DNA of 64,000 nucleotides from Bacillus sp. BHET2 (GCF_005938125.1 NZ_VCQN01000003.1:1-64000), one strand, 5' to 3'; positions 41,101-51,609 are shown, numbered from the stretch's first letter. Notes: generated from the letters alone by a model not told the origin. Made by a program: numbers and translations.

Positions 41101-41213
41101 TATTGACCGAAGCAGAAACGCTATATGCGTTTATTCGAAGTAAGGATGCAAAGAATGTCCAGCCGATTCCATTAGCCCCAACAAAATCTATGCAGGGAGT
41201 GAGCAGAGTATGA
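38136..41213 (+). CDS. carB: CarB, carbamoyl-phosphate synthase large subunit
   Basis: 1025 residues. CarB forms carbamoyl phosphate from bicarbonate, ammonia and two ATP. It has two homologous ATP-grasp halves (GSGPIIIGQAAEFDYSGTQ and GAGPIRIGQGVEFDYS) and a short C-terminal MGS-like region lacking the full allosteric domain, as in the arginine-type enzyme. The start is ATG 38136 behind AGGGAGAGA; the longer frame from 37986 is a shadow of carA. It overlaps argF by four bases. Confidence 0.95.
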   Translation: MPKNSSIQKIMIIGSGPIIIGQAAEFDYSGTQGCLALKEEGYEVILVNHNPATIMTDTTYADKVYSEPLTIKTLTAIIEKERPHGLVANLGGQTALNLAVGLDEKGVLTKYGVTLLGTSVDSIQKGEDREKFRTLMNTLGHPTAESAIVHNLQEALVFSETIALPIIVRPAYTLGGRGGGIASTKEEYNKLVQTGLKASPIHQVLVEKSIAGFKEIEYEVMRDSKGNCISVCNMENFDPVGVHTGDSIVVAPSQTLTDQEFHMLRTAAFNIISALEVVGGCNIQFALDPDSNQYYVIEVNPRVSRSSALASKATGYPIAKIAVKLAVGQTLDEIINPLTRTTFASFEPALDYVVVKFPRWPFDKFPEANRVLGTKMKATGEVMAIERSLEAAFQKALQSLDLPLETIKSEVAGGATEELGKRIATPTDLRFFELVELLRRGHSIHDLHEKTGIDRLFLSILQNVVSMEEKLMESPLTPLVLKEAKECRFEDHTIAAFTGNSVKTVQKMRADHGIQPAYKMVDTCAGEFEAITNYAYSTYYGNNEIQPLQGKKKVLIIGAGPIRIGQGVEFDYSAVKAIQRLKEHGYTTIMVNNNPETVSTDYETADRLYFEPITEESVLSIIGHENIESVLVQFGGQTALNLAGVLEERGVRLLGTSSDIIDRVEDRERFYQFLDDVKIPRVKGDICHSKEEALQVAGHLAFPLLCRPSYVIGGKGMVKVQTLEEMQAFIQGADEEYFPILIDEFKEGKEVEIDLVGDGIEVYVPGVMEHIERAGVHSGDSMSIFPSESLPDVIKKTIEDYARKIVSGLQYRGIMNIQFLLQDQDVFVLEVNPRASRTVPVISKILAFSLIDMATDLMCDEELAIDFFTPPSEIDVVGVKYPVFSSHALPEIDQILGANMKSTGEGLCLGASVEEALFKVFEEVHEGVGRGGTLYVDSEWNELKQYQTSNESSFHDWIETNNASVYFSNEESYEMKKRRMTALEAGVTVLTEAETLYAFIRSKDAKNVQPIPLAPTKSMQGVSRV

Positions 41214-42163
41214 CCAATTCACATGCGGCACCATCACCGGTAAAGGTTTCTTTAAAGGGGAGAGATCTTGTCACGTGGTTAGATTACACGACGGAGGAAA
41301 TACATGATCTCTTATCACTGGCACAGGACTTGAAGAAATACCCTTATTCAAAAGCGCTGGAGGGAAAGACCCTTGCCATGATTTTTGAAAAGTCGTCGAC
41401 CAGAACAAGGGTCTCTTTTGAAGCGGGTATGCTCCAGTTGGGAGGACACGCCATTTATTTGAATTCCCGTGATATTCAACTGGGAAGAGGAGAATCGATA
41501 GCGGATACGGCACGGGTCCTTTCTTCTTACGTGGATGGGATTATGATCCGCACCTTCGAGACTGAGAAGGTGACACAGTTGGCCCAATACGCCAGTGTTC
41601 CCGTAATCAATGGCCTCTGCGATACGTATCACCCTTGCCAGGCATTGGCGGATGTCCTGACGATCCTTGAACTGAAAGGAAAGTTTAAAGGGGAGAAGGT
41701 TGTCTATATCGGTGACGGAAACAATGTCGCCCACTCCTTCATGATCCTTTGTGCAAAGCTTGGGATGGATGTTGTTGTTGCGTGTCCAGAAGGTTATGAG
41801 CCGGCAGAAGAACTTGTTGAAAAGACCGTGGAGCTTGCTGGGGTAAGCGGCGGTAGCTTTAGCATTACTTACAATCCTATTAAAGCGGTAAGTGGTGCTG
41901 ACGTTGTCTATACCGATGTATGGGCAAGCATGGGGCAGGAGGAAGAAGCGGCGAAACGGCTTGAAGATTTCAATGGATATCAAGTGAATGACCAGCTCCT
42001 TGAACATGCAGCACCTGACGTGAAATTTCTCCACTGTCTTCCGGCCCACAGGGAAGAAGAAGTGACAGCAGCCGTCATTGACGGTCCGTGCTCAGCTGTG
42101 TTTCAGCAAGCAGAAAACCGATTACATGTTCAAAAGGCGATTTTGCAATTGGTATTTTTATAA
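41210..42163 (+). CDS. argF: ArgF, ornithine carbamoyltransferase
   Basis: 317 residues. ArgF joins carbamoyl phosphate to ornithine, yielding citrulline. The carbamoyl-phosphate motif STRTR is at residues 63-67, HPCQALAD and FLHCLPAHR carry the remaining active-site residues, and WASMGQE is the ornithine loop. It is the last gene of the operon, with the start ATGA-coupled to carB. Later arginine genes (argG, argH) are not in this window. Confidence 0.96.
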   Translation: MTNSHAAPSPVKVSLKGRDLVTWLDYTTEEIHDLLSLAQDLKKYPYSKALEGKTLAMIFEKSSTRTRVSFEAGMLQLGGHAIYLNSRDIQLGRGESIADTARVLSSYVDGIMIRTFETEKVTQLAQYASVPVINGLCDTYHPCQALADVLTILELKGKFKGEKVVYIGDGNNVAHSFMILCAKLGMDVVVACPEGYEPAEELVEKTVELAGVSGGSFSITYNPIKAVSGADVVYTDVWASMGQEEEAAKRLEDFNGYQVNDQLLEHAAPDVKFLHCLPAHREEEVTAAVIDGPCSAVFQQAENRLHVQKAILQLVFL

Positions 42164-42234
42164 ACGTGTACGAAGGCGGTCGCTTTCATATGGGTTCTCT
42201 GAACCATCTGGGAAGCTGATTTGTTATAAAGCAG

Positions 42235-42268
42235 AAGGGTTCGCTCAAATACGGAGCGAACCCTTTTA
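42235..42268 (+). terminator. Arginine operon terminator
   Basis: AAGGGTTCGCTC (42235-42246) pairs with GAGCGAACCCTT (42254-42265), followed by TTTT. Confidence 0.88.
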
Positions 42269-42377
42269 GTTGCTTGAGGGCCACCCTATAAGAGAAAATG
42301 AGACAGACCCAAATGAACACATGTAAACATATAGTATAGGAGAAACTGTGAATAGACGTTTTGGAGGTGCAGTGTTT

Positions 42378-42821
42378 TTGAACAGACCAACAATTGATGA
42401 TTACTTGGAAAATGGTATGTACGGGCAGAAACAAACAAAACCTGATGAAAGAAGAAAGTTTCTCGGAACGCTGAGAGAGCGGATCGTTATTGCCTTGACT
42501 CAAAGTCAGGTAAGGGAAAAAGGCGTGTATAAGGAAGTTCAGGAAAGCTTAAAGAAGCACCCGAATGCAAAGCTTTTATTAAATGGGAATATGAGCTACA
42601 CCTTTTTATCTAAATATATCAAGCTTGCCGATACGTTCCATGTCTCATTTTCAATGGTAACGAATAAAGACACTGAGACAGAGGTCGGACTCGTTCTCGC
42701 ATATGATCATGCCATAGATCAAGAAGAAATCTATGTTAAGAAAAAAAGTGAAAAAACCTCTGAATTTAAACCGAAGCAAAAGAAAAGCCTGTTTTCGTCG
42801 ATTAAAAATAAGCTTTTCTAA
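42378..42821 (+). CDS. yueI: YueI family protein (DUF1694)
   Basis: 147 residues, close to B. subtilis YueI in length and N-terminus (NRPTIDDYLENGMYG). It is a soluble DUF1694 protein with KPDERRKFLGTLRERIVIALT near residue 20 and a Lys-rich tail. Function unknown. I chose TTG 42378, ten bases after GGAGGTG. GTG 42372 (spacing four) and GTG 42348 (with its own TAGGAGA) are in-frame alternatives. The last four bases overlap a convergent gene. Confidence 0.8.
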   Translation: MNRPTIDDYLENGMYGQKQTKPDERRKFLGTLRERIVIALTQSQVREKGVYKEVQESLKKHPNAKLLLNGNMSYTFLSKYIKLADTFHVSFSMVTNKDTETEVGLVLAYDHAIDQEEIYVKKKSEKTSEFKPKQKKSLFSSIKNKLF

Positions 42822-43882
42822 TTGTGCTTTCCCTTTTGGAAGAAAGAGAGTTTAAATAACCCCTTCAAAATCGCTGGGATGACAAACAGAATAAATAAGA
42901 TCCGGAACAGATGATACCCTGTAATGATGGAAAGGTCTGCGTTGACGGCTTGTCCGACCAAAGCCATTTCGGCCATTCCTCCAGGAGCCAGGCTTATAAA
43001 GGCAGTAAGAAATGAGATGTCATGCCAGCGACTTAATAGAAAACTAAGCCCTATGCAACATAACAACAGGCAGAAGGAAGTAAATAAAGACCACAGTATA
43101 AATTTCGTCAAGTGTTTGGATGACGAGAAATTCATCATGAAGCTGAAGTAGATGCCCAAGGATAATTGAGCCAGAATAATGAATAGGACCGGCATATGGG
43201 GAATTGGGAATTCAGCCACCATGAACCCACCAATGACCAGAATCGGTCCAAGTAATGACGGGGTAGGCAGGTGGATTTTCTTAGCCATGATGCCGGATCC
43301 GATAGCTATGATGAAAAATAGGACAAAGCTCCACTGAAATGATGGGGTATGTATAGAAGATGTGACACCACCTGCGCCGGATCCGCCTCCAGCCAATAAG
43401 GGACTGAAGACAAGGAAAGGTACAACAAAGATGACAGAAAGCAATCGTATGACTTGAAGGATCGTCACAACTGTCAAATCGATATTCTTCATCTCTTCCC
43501 CCAGAGCCACCATCTGTGAAAGTCCTCCGGGTATGCTTCCGGTAATGGTTGAGGATAGACCGACCCCCGTCATCTTAGACGTGATATAAGCAAGAACCAT
43601 ACTGAACACGATGATTGTGATCGACATCGTCAGCATTGAGGGCAGCTGAGTGAAAATTTCTATCATGGTTTTCTGACTGAACGACTGACCGATGGCATAG
43701 CCAACGATGATTAAGCCGAGGTCCCTGAAATAAACCGGCCATGCTAACTCGAGCCTCGTCCACTTATTCATAAGAAAGACGGAAATCATAGAACCGAGCA
43801 GCCAGGAAAGGGGCAGATGAAGGAAGGTGAACACACCGCCACCTATAACCCCGACGACAAAAGTGAGTAAAAAACGATGCAT
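42818..43882 (-). CDS. AbrB-type membrane protein (putative transporter)
   Basis: 354 residues and about ten hydrophobic segments. It has the duplicated architecture of the membrane AbrB family (also called AbrB duplication or ammonia-monooxygenase-regulator family), with GSIPGGLSQM in the first half and APGGMAEMALVG in the second. Transport is assumed but no substrate is known. It is unrelated to the B. subtilis AbrB DNA-binding protein. The region between it and gatC holds repeat array 2. Confidence 0.8.
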   Translation of the reverse strand: MHRFLLTFVVGVIGGGVFTFLHLPLSWLLGSMISVFLMNKWTRLELAWPVYFRDLGLIIVGYAIGQSFSQKTMIEIFTQLPSMLTMSITIIVFSMVLAYITSKMTGVGLSSTITGSIPGGLSQMVALGEEMKNIDLTVVTILQVIRLLSVIFVVPFLVFSPLLAGGGSGAGGVTSSIHTPSFQWSFVLFFIIAIGSGIMAKKIHLPTPSLLGPILVIGGFMVAEFPIPHMPVLFIILAQLSLGIYFSFMMNFSSSKHLTKFILWSLFTSFCLLLCCIGLSFLLSRWHDISFLTAFISLAPGGMAEMALVGQAVNADLSIITGYHLFRILFILFVIPAILKGLFKLSFFQKGKHN

Positions 43883-44078
43883 ATTGAAAATCCTCTCAAA
43901 TATATGTACTCCCTTTAAAGGTAATCAATTGGAAGAGAGGAAGCAAATGGAATGCTACTATTGAATGTTGAGGTAGCGCTTCGGATCGAGATTACTTCCT
44001 TCGGCGACAATCGCTGTCATCCCTTGGTTGGATCTGGATTCGTGCATTTCCCCTTTATTCTCGATTGTTAAAGGGAAT

Positions 44079-44191
44079 GACGCATAAACGTGTGAGAATG
44101 ACGCATAAACGGAAAAAGTGACGCAATAACGGGTGGAAATGACGCATAAAATCAAAAAATGACGCAATCACCCCCGAAACCGACGCATAAA
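44079..44191 (+). repeat. Phased 20-bp repeat array 2 (GACGCATAAA core)
   Basis: Six cores at 44079, 44100, 44120, 44141, 44161 and 44182, with steps 21,20,21,20,21. The forms are AATGACGCATAAA and GTGACGCAATAA, like array 1 and in the same orientation. It lies between the divergently transcribed AbrB-type gene and gatC. Confidence 0.85.
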
Positions 44192-44388
44192 CCCATCCCC
44201 CCTTCGCTAAACTCCCCTTTTCGCACTGAAAATCACTCAACCATCTCAAAATCAATCAGAACACTACTCCGGAAGGCTGGATTTCGTCCGGAAACATCTA
44301 ATTTCAACTAAAAATCTGATGATCCAGGTCTAAAGCTTCAAGAACTTCACCATTCCCGTTCAACTTTCCTTAATCCTCATCTCCACCC

Positions 44389-44402
44389 AAGGTCCGTCCC
44401 TC
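44389..44402. repeat. Single copy of AAGGTCCGTCCCTC
   Basis: A solitary copy of the dispersed element 150 bases upstream of gatC. No inverted partner is nearby. Confidence 0.7.
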
Positions 44403-44551
44403 ACAAAATAACACCGGCAACCTTTTTCGTGATAGAATAAATGGAAGTGTGAACAACCATTGTTATCACGTATCATAGTTGCTTTAATGAAGCGAATTTT
44501 GGTATTATCAATAGTATTGTAAGTGTTCGAACATATACGGAGGTGAAGAAG

Positions 44552-44842
44552 ATGTCTAGAATTTCTGAAGAGCAAGTGAAGCATGTAGCACACCTTGCAC
44601 GATTAGCCATCACAGAGGATGAAGCGAAAAAGTTCACAACTCAGCTTGATGCGATTATCGGATTTGCCGAGCAGCTGAATGAATTGGATACTTCAAATGT
44701 GGAAGCGACAAGTCATGTATTGGATATGAAGAACGTTATGCGTGAAGATAAATCCGTTGAAGGATTACCACGTGAAGAAGTATTGAAGAACGCACCAGAC
44801 AAACAAGATGGACAAGTTCGCGTTCCATCGATCTTGGACTAA
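44552..44842 (+). CDS. gatC: GatC, glutamyl-tRNA(Gln) amidotransferase subunit C
   Basis: 96 residues. GatC stabilises the GatCAB complex, which converts Glu-tRNA(Gln) to Gln-tRNA(Gln) (and Asp-tRNA(Asn) in some species). [15 protein letters not shown] and the C-terminal [16 protein letters not shown] are typical. The start is ATG 44552 after CGGAGGTG; GTG 44543 overlaps that site. It is first in gatCAB, 12 bases before gatA. Confidence 0.96.
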   Translation: MSRISEEQVKHVAHLARLAITEDEAKKFTTQLDAIIGFAEQLNELDTSNVEATSHVLDMKNVMREDKSVEGLPREEVLKNAPDKQDGQVRVPSILD

Positions 44843-44854
44843 GGAGGGGACCTC

Positions 44855-46315
44855 ATGTCATTATTTGATCATAAATTATCAGAGCTTCATGAGCTTTTAC
44901 ATAAGAAAGAAGTATCTGTTACAGATCTAGTAGACGAATCATACAAACGCATTGATTCGGTTGAAGGTAAGGTAAAAGCATTTTTAACACTGGATGAAGA
45001 AAATGCCCGTAGTAAAGCGAAAGAAATGGATTCAAAGCTTGGTACCGATGAAAGCAAAGGGCTGTTATTCGGAATGCCGATCGGGATTAAGGATAATATC
45101 GTCACAAAAGGACTTCGTACCACTTGTGCAAGTAAAATCCTTGAAGACTTCAATCCGATTTATAATGCGACGGTTATTAATAAATTACATAGCGCCGATA
45201 CGATTACGATCGGTAAATTGAATATGGATGAGTTTGCTATGGGTTCATCTACTGAAAACTCAGGTTTCCAGAAGACAAGCAACCCATGGAATCTTGAAAC
45301 AGTTCCAGGTGGCTCTTCAGGTGGATCGGCAGCATCAGTAGCAGCAGGAGAAGTACCTTTCTCACTAGGTTCTGATACAGGTGGATCGATCCGTCAACCG
45401 GCAGCATTCACAGGTACAGTCGGTTTAAAACCAACTTACGGACGCGTATCCCGTTTCGGTCTTGTGGCATTTGCTTCATCACTTGATCAAATCGGACCGA
45501 TCACTCGTAACGTTGAAGACAATGCTTACTTATTACAAGCAATCGCTGGACTTGATCCAAATGATTCTACTTCAGCAAATGTAGAGGTTCCGAATTACGC
45601 GGAGGCTCTGACTGGTGATGTAAAAGGCTTGAAAATTGCTGTGCCGAAAGAATACTTGGGTGAGGGTGTCGGGGAAGAAGCCCGTCAAGCTGTGCTTGCT
45701 TCACTGAAAGTGCTGGAAGGCATGGGCGCGACATGGGAAGAGGTCTCACTGCCTCATTCTAAATTCGGCGTTTCAACGTACTACTTATTATCATCTTCTG
45801 AAGCATCTGCCAATCTTGCCCGTTTTGATGGTGTTCGTTACGGTTACCGTACACAGAATGCAGAGAATCTTCTTGATCTCTACAAGAACACACGTGCAGA
45901 AGGCTTTGGTGACGAAGTGAAGCGTCGTATTATGCTCGGAACGTTTGCCTTAAGTTCTGGTTATTATGAAGCTTATTATAAGAAAGCACAACAAGCCCGT
46001 ACACTGATTAAGAAAGACTTTGAAGATGTATTTGCGAAATATGACGTTATCATCGGACCAACGACACCGACCCCAGCCTTCAAAATTGGAGAAAAAATCG
46101 ACGATCCATTAACGATGTACGCAAATGATATTTTAACCATTCCAGTAAACCTTGCAGGGGTACCAGGAATTTCTGTTCCTTGTGGATTCTCTTCAACTGG
46201 ATTGCCACTAGGACTGCAAATCATCGGAAAGCATTTTGATGAAAGCACAATTTATCGCGTAGCCCATGCATTTGAGCAAGCTACAGATTTCCATACAAAA
46301 AGACCACAACTGTAA
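44855..46315 (+). CDS. gatA: GatA, glutamyl-tRNA(Gln) amidotransferase subunit A
   Basis: 486 residues. The amidase-signature subunit that releases ammonia from glutamine. The catalytic lysine is in PIGIKDNI, and the serines lie in [15 protein letters not shown] and [11 protein letters not shown]. The start is ATG 44855 behind AAGGAGGGG. It is followed by gatB after 12 bases; the complex is essential in bacteria lacking glutaminyl-tRNA synthetase. Confidence 0.97.
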   Translation: MSLFDHKLSELHELLHKKEVSVTDLVDESYKRIDSVEGKVKAFLTLDEENARSKAKEMDSKLGTDESKGLLFGMPIGIKDNIVTKGLRTTCASKILEDFNPIYNATVINKLHSADTITIGKLNMDEFAMGSSTENSGFQKTSNPWNLETVPGGSSGGSAASVAAGEVPFSLGSDTGGSIRQPAAFTGTVGLKPTYGRVSRFGLVAFASSLDQIGPITRNVEDNAYLLQAIAGLDPNDSTSANVEVPNYAEALTGDVKGLKIAVPKEYLGEGVGEEARQAVLASLKVLEGMGATWEEVSLPHSKFGVSTYYLLSSSEASANLARFDGVRYGYRTQNAENLLDLYKNTRAEGFGDEVKRRIMLGTFALSSGYYEAYYKKAQQARTLIKKDFEDVFAKYDVIIGPTTPTPAFKIGEKIDDPLTMYANDILTIPVNLAGVPGISVPCGFSSTGLPLGLQIIGKHFDESTIYRVAHAFEQATDFHTKRPQL

Positions 46316-46327
46316 GGGGTGAAATCA

Positions 46328-47758
46328 ATGAACTTTGAACCAGTAATCGGACTAGAAGTCCACGTAGAATTAAAAACGGACAGTAAGATGTTCTCTCCGG
46401 CACCAAACCATTTCGGAGCTGAGCCGAATACAAATACGAACGTGATCGACCTCGGATATCCTGGTGTACTTCCAGTCGTTAACAAACGTGCCATTGAGTT
46501 CGGAATGAAAGCAGCAATCGCATTGAATTGTGAAATCGCAACAGATACGAAGTTTGATCGTAAAAACTATTTCTACCCGGATAACCCGAAAGCATACCAA
46601 ATTTCTCAATTTGATAAGCCGATTGGTGAAAATGGCTGGATTGAAATCGAAGTAAATGGTGAGAAGAAACGTATCGGGATCACCCGTCTTCACCTTGAAG
46701 AAGATGCAGGGAAGCTTACACACTCAGGCGACGGCTATTCTCTTGTCGACTATAACCGTCAGGGAACTCCACTGATTGAAATCGTATCTGAGCCGGATAT
46801 CCGAACACCGGAAGAAGCGTATGCGTACCTTGAGAAACTGAAATCCATCATCCAATACACAGGTGTTTCCGACTGTAAGATGGAAGAAGGATCACTTCGT
46901 TGTGACGCCAATATTTCCCTTCGTCCGATTGGCCAGGAGAAGTTCGGTACGAAAGCTGAGCTTAAGAATCTGAACTCCTTTAACTTTGTTAAAAAAGGAT
47001 TGGATTATGAAATCGTCCGCCAGGAGAAGGTTCTATTATCCGGAGGGTTGATTCAACAGGAGACGCTTCGTTTCGATGAATCAACAGGTAAAACGATCCT
47101 TATGCGTATAAAAGAAGGATCGGATGATTACCGTTACTTCCCTGAACCAGATCTATTACATCTTCACATCGATCAAGAGTGGATGGACCGCATCCGTGCT
47201 GAGATTCCTGAGCTTCCGGATGAGCGTAAAAAACGATATGTAGAAGAGTTAGGATTGCCTGCATATGATGCCATGGTTCTGACATTGACGAAGGAAATGT
47301 CTGATTTCTTCCAGGAAACGGTTGATGCAGGAGCAGACGTGAAGCTTGCGTCTAACTGGCTGATGGGTGAGGTTTCAGCTTACTTAAATGCACAGCAGAA
47401 AGAGCTTGAAGATGTTAAGTTGACGCCCGAAGGACTTGCAGGCATGATTCAGTTAATCGAAAAAGGAACGATTTCTTCCAAGATTGCGAAGAAAGTGTTC
47501 AAAGAATTAGTGGAAAACGGTGGGGATCCAGAACAAATCGTGAAAGATAAGGGTCTTGTTCAAATCTCTGATGAAGGTGCCTTGTTGAAGATTGTGACAG
47601 AAACGCTAGATGCGAATCCACAATCCATCGAAGACTTCAAGAACGGAAAAGACCGCGCCATAGGCTTCCTTGTAGGTCAAATCATGAAAGCCACTAAAGG
47701 CCAGGCCAATCCGCCGCTGGTAAACAAACTACTGCTTCAAGAAATTAAAAAACGCTAA
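46328..47758 (+). CDS. gatB: GatB, glutamyl-tRNA(Gln) amidotransferase subunit B
   Basis: 476 residues, the same as in B. subtilis. GatB activates the tRNA-bound glutamate with ATP and accepts ammonia from Gat[13 protein letters not shown] and [14 protein letters not shown] near the N-terminus are family signatures; the C-terminal YqeY-like tail binds tRNA. The start is ATG 46328; GTG 46319 overlaps the AGGGGTG site. Confidence 0.97.
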   Translation: MNFEPVIGLEVHVELKTDSKMFSPAPNHFGAEPNTNTNVIDLGYPGVLPVVNKRAIEFGMKAAIALNCEIATDTKFDRKNYFYPDNPKAYQISQFDKPIGENGWIEIEVNGEKKRIGITRLHLEEDAGKLTHSGDGYSLVDYNRQGTPLIEIVSEPDIRTPEEAYAYLEKLKSIIQYTGVSDCKMEEGSLRCDANISLRPIGQEKFGTKAELKNLNSFNFVKKGLDYEIVRQEKVLLSGGLIQQETLRFDESTGKTILMRIKEGSDDYRYFPEPDLLHLHIDQEWMDRIRAEIPELPDERKKRYVEELGLPAYDAMVLTLTKEMSDFFQETVDAGADVKLASNWLMGEVSAYLNAQQKELEDVKLTPEGLAGMIQLIEKGTISSKIAKKVFKELVENGGDPEQIVKDKGLVQISDEGALLKIVTETLDANPQSIEDFKNGKDRAIGFLVGQIMKATKGQANPPLVNKLLLQEIKKR

Positions 47759-47774
47759 TAAACGATCATCATAA

Positions 47775-47808
47775 CCCCTGGAAACGACTTGTTTCCAGGG
47801 GTGTTTTT
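47775..47808 (+). terminator. gatCAB terminator 1
   Basis: CCCCTGGAAAC (47775-47785) with GTTTCCAGGGG (47791-47801), then TGTTTTTG. Confidence 0.88.
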
Positions 47809-47812
47809 GTAA

Positions 47813-47860
47813 AAAAAGAGGGACGGACCTTGAATTATTTCAAGGTCCGTCCCTCTTTTT
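47813..47860. terminator. gatCAB terminator 2, perfect palindrome of the dispersed element
   Basis: A 22-bp perfect inverted repeat with a TTAT loop: 47813-47834 pairs with 47839-47860. The core of each arm is GAGGGACGGACCT. The A5/T5 ends make it bidirectional. Confidence 0.88.
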
Positions 47861-48034
47861 AGTTCAAGTTTTCCTGAATAAAGTGAATTTTATTCGTTTT
47901 GTATAGGTCATTTAACCCGAGGTAGAAAAATGAGAAATATAGGTCTTTAGGCTCGTTCCCCATGATTGGTAGTTGCATTATAGTATATTTAATGTTTAGA
48001 ATAATTTGAAAATTATAACGAAGAGGTGTTGTAA

Positions 48035-49696
<1,662 letters not shown>

Positions 49697-49707
49697 ATAA
49701 GGAATGG

Positions 49708-49740
49708 AAGAGAAGGGCTGAAACGGCTCTTCTTTTTTGC
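49708..49740 (+). terminator. Protease terminator
   Basis: AGAAGGGCTG pairs with CGGCTCTTCT (two G-U pairs), followed by a run of T. Confidence 0.75.
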
Positions 49741-49810
49741 AGTTTTTTTTTATCGTTGTGTGGAATTTTTTGGTCTCGGTGGATGAATGTGTGTTCAGTC
49801 TTGAATATAT

Positions 49811-49966
49811 TTACAATTGCTTTCTTTTTGCCTTCTCCAGAATCTGTTTGGCTAAACGATAGTAGGTATCCGCTTCGACTTTCGATTCAGCTTTTTTTAA
49901 CTGCATCATATAGTTTTGGAATCGAAGTTTGTCGACTGACGAGACTTTCATCACAATTTTTCTCAT
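49811..49966 (-). CDS. Small basic protein of unknown function
   Basis: A 51-residue frame starting MRKIVMKVSSVDKLRFQNY and ending ILEKAKRKQL, rich in Lys/Arg and predicted helical. The minus strand carries AAAGGAG eight bases before the ATG, a strong argument that it is translated. It has no membrane segment and I recognise no family. It is divergent from the following plus-strand gene. Confidence 0.6.
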   Translation of the reverse strand: MRKIVMKVSSVDKLRFQNYMMQLKKAESKVEADTYYRLAKQILEKAKRKQL

Positions 49967-50067
49967 AATGGGGCTCCTTTAGTGGACAAAATTGTGTCCA
50001 ATTATCTATTCTGAATTTTCTGTAAATAATATATAATAATAGTAAATGATTCCAGAGGGTGGATAGA

Positions 50068-50496
50068 ATGTCCTTATTCGAAGTGATCTTGTTGCCAATG
50101 TTAATGGGTGGTATTGGAGGCTTAGGACATATTCTGGTTTTCAAAAATGGTCATTTCACTTTTCCGAGAAAATTTATCGATGATCGAGGTGAGAAGCACT
50201 ATCTTTTTGGTTCAACAAAGGATATTATCATAGGCATTCTAGCAGGGTATTTGTCAGTATTACCGGTTGTTGATACAGTCCCCATCTGGTATGTGATCTA
50301 TATTAGTTTATTATCAGGAATCGGGGGAAGTTCCGTTATCACTCGAAAAATCGAACAAAATTTAGCAAGCACCAAAGCATCCTATATTCAAGAGCTATCT
50401 CATTATCAGCTCGAACCGACCTCTAAGGGAGGATCACCAAACCATAATGAGGTGAAACCTGTTGGCGAAGTGGAAGAACAAAAGAATCAAGGTTGA
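50068..50496 (+). CDS. DUF4257-like small membrane protein
   Basis: 142 residues with about three hydrophobic segments (4-24, 50-72, 80-95) and a hydrophilic tail of 40 residues. LPMLMGGIGGLGHILVFKNG and the charged FPRK loop resemble DUF4257 proteins; this is recall, not an alignment. ATG 50068 follows AGAGGGTGGA; GTG 50059 overlaps it. The end overlaps a 54-residue frame. Confidence 0.55.
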   Translation: MSLFEVILLPMLMGGIGGLGHILVFKNGHFTFPRKFIDDRGEKHYLFGSTKDIIIGILAGYLSVLPVVDTVPIWYVIYISLLSGIGGSSVITRKIEQNLASTKASYIQELSHYQLEPTSKGGSPNHNEVKPVGEVEEQKNQG

Positions 50497-50626
50497 ACTG
50501 CCACCAGAAGACTATGAAAAAGCGAATCACTACTTAAAGAGACTGAAGGAGGCAGATAGCCTAGTCGAGCTGAACTACTACTATAATAAAGTGGCAAAAA
50601 TAATAGAGAAATCACAGGATGTATAA
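50462..50626 (+). CDS. Small charged helical protein
   Basis: A 54-residue frame from TTG 50462 (AKWKNKRIKVELPPEDYEKA) to KIIEKSQDV. It overlaps the preceding gene by 35 bases, and GAGGTG lies seven bases upstream of TTG, so translation coupling is likely. Predicted helix with many Lys/Glu/Tyr. No family recognised. The non-ATG start keeps confidence moderate. Confidence 0.5.
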   Translation: MAKWKNKRIKVELPPEDYEKANHYLKRLKEADSLVELNYYYNKVAKIIEKSQDV

Positions 50627-50683
50627 GGTGGTTCAATAAAAAGGGTCGTCCTATATTCAATTACTATAACCAAAAAATACGAG

Positions 50684-50711
50684 GATGAAACTGACAATTG
50701 AGTCAGCTTTT
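50684..50711 (+). terminator. Terminator after the small membrane gene pair
   Basis: AAACTGAC pairs with GTCAG around an AATTGA loop, followed by CTTTTTTTCTG. Confidence 0.6.
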
Positions 50712-50791
50712 TTTCTGTTAAAGAAAGATGTATAAGAAATATATCTCTTTCTTTATTGGCCTGTTTCCATCCCCCTCTGGAAAAATGGTGG

Positions 50792-50820
50792 AGGAGTAGC
50801 GCTGCGCTATTCCTTTTTTT
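50792..50820. terminator. Tight palindromic hairpin with T-tract
   Basis: AGGAGTAGCGC (50792-50802) and GCGCTATTCCT (50804-50814) form a near-perfect palindrome, followed by TTTTTT. Confidence 0.6.
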
Positions 50821-51042
50821 AATGGACGGGAATCGCCTGTTACAGTTCATTAGAACCTGTTCATCAAGATGCTTTTCTTATATTATATTCCTACAGGCAT
50901 AATCGTACAATTGAAATTTTTGAATAGATTGGAAAGAAGATTTCACTTGTGGAATGAGGGAAACATGAATATGCTAGAGAGAGAATTCCCGAGTAAAGTG
51001 TGCAGTGTTCACTGACCGTGTGAATGACTGGAGGAGGAAATA

Positions 51043-51609
51043 ATGAATTTAGAACAATGGTTTGATAAAGGAATGACATCTAAAGAATACATAGAATATA
51101 TGAAGGTCCATAAAGAAAATACTGAAACGATCCGGAATGGCTTTATGATTCCTGAAGAAGACGTAGAAGTATTGAATAAGCTTGGGGAACATTCTTTACG
51201 CGTGATTGCCATTACAGAAGATTGGTGTGGGGACGCCATGCTGAATATTCCCATCCTGCTGAAAGTGGCAGATGCCGCGGGGATGGACGTTCGCATGATA
51301 TTGCGGGACGAAAACCTTGAGTTGATGGATCAATATTTAACAAACGGTACGTCGAGAGCTATTCCGATTTTTATTTTCATTGATCGTGAAGGGAATGAAA
51401 AGCTGGTTTGGGGTCCGAGGGCACCTATGGTAAAGAAGATTGTCGATGATGAGCGTGCCAAGCTCCCCCCTAAGGATCATGAGCTCTTCCCGGAAAGGCA
51501 GAAAGAAATGGTTCAACGCTTAACTTCTCAATATTCGAAAGACGTCGTCGTATGGCAAGAAGTATATGACAGCTTAAAAACGAGTTTGGTTCAAAATATA
51601 TTGATGTAA
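51043..51609 (+). CDS. Thioredoxin-family protein with single-cysteine motif
   Basis: 188 residues. A thioredoxin fold with the motif EDWCGDAM (Cys62): only one cysteine, so classical CXXC disulfide exchange is impossible. RAIPIFIFIDREG holds the cis-proline. It resembles the Thioredoxin_9-type cytosolic proteins of Bacillus, for which bacillithiol-type or monothiol chemistry is conceivable but unproven. The start is ATG 51043 behind GGAGGAGG. Monocistronic. Confidence 0.8.
   Translation: MNLEQWFDKGMTSKEYIEYMKVHKENTETIRNGFMIPEEDVEVLNKLGEHSLRVIAITEDWCGDAMLNIPILLKVADAAGMDVRMILRDENLELMDQYLTNGTSRAIPIFIFIDREGNEKLVWGPRAPMVKKIVDDERAKLPPKDHELFPERQKEMVQRLTSQYSKDVVVWQEVYDSLKTSLVQNILM

Larger units (their letters stand above)
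43883..44551. other. 669-bp divergent gap with repeats
   Basis: Contains the six-copy phased array (44079-44191), one GGTCCGTCCCTC element (44389-44402) and AT-rich sequence leading to gatC. The AGGTGA ribosome binding site for gatC is at 44540-44545. A 29-codon minus-strand frame (43958-44047) is too poorly supported to call. No clear gatC promoter is seen. Confidence 0.6.
50627..51042. other. 416-bp gap with two hairpins
   Basis: Two terminator-like structures (50684-50711, 50792-50820) close the preceding small genes. The rest to 51042 has no frame with a good start. The ribosome binding site GGAGGAGG of the next gene is at 51031-51038. Nothing else is recognised. Confidence 0.5.

Noticed and set aside
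43958-44047. 29-codon minus-strand frame
   Set aside because: The AAAGGGGAA site is only two bases from the ATG and the sequence looks like a remnant with no family match.
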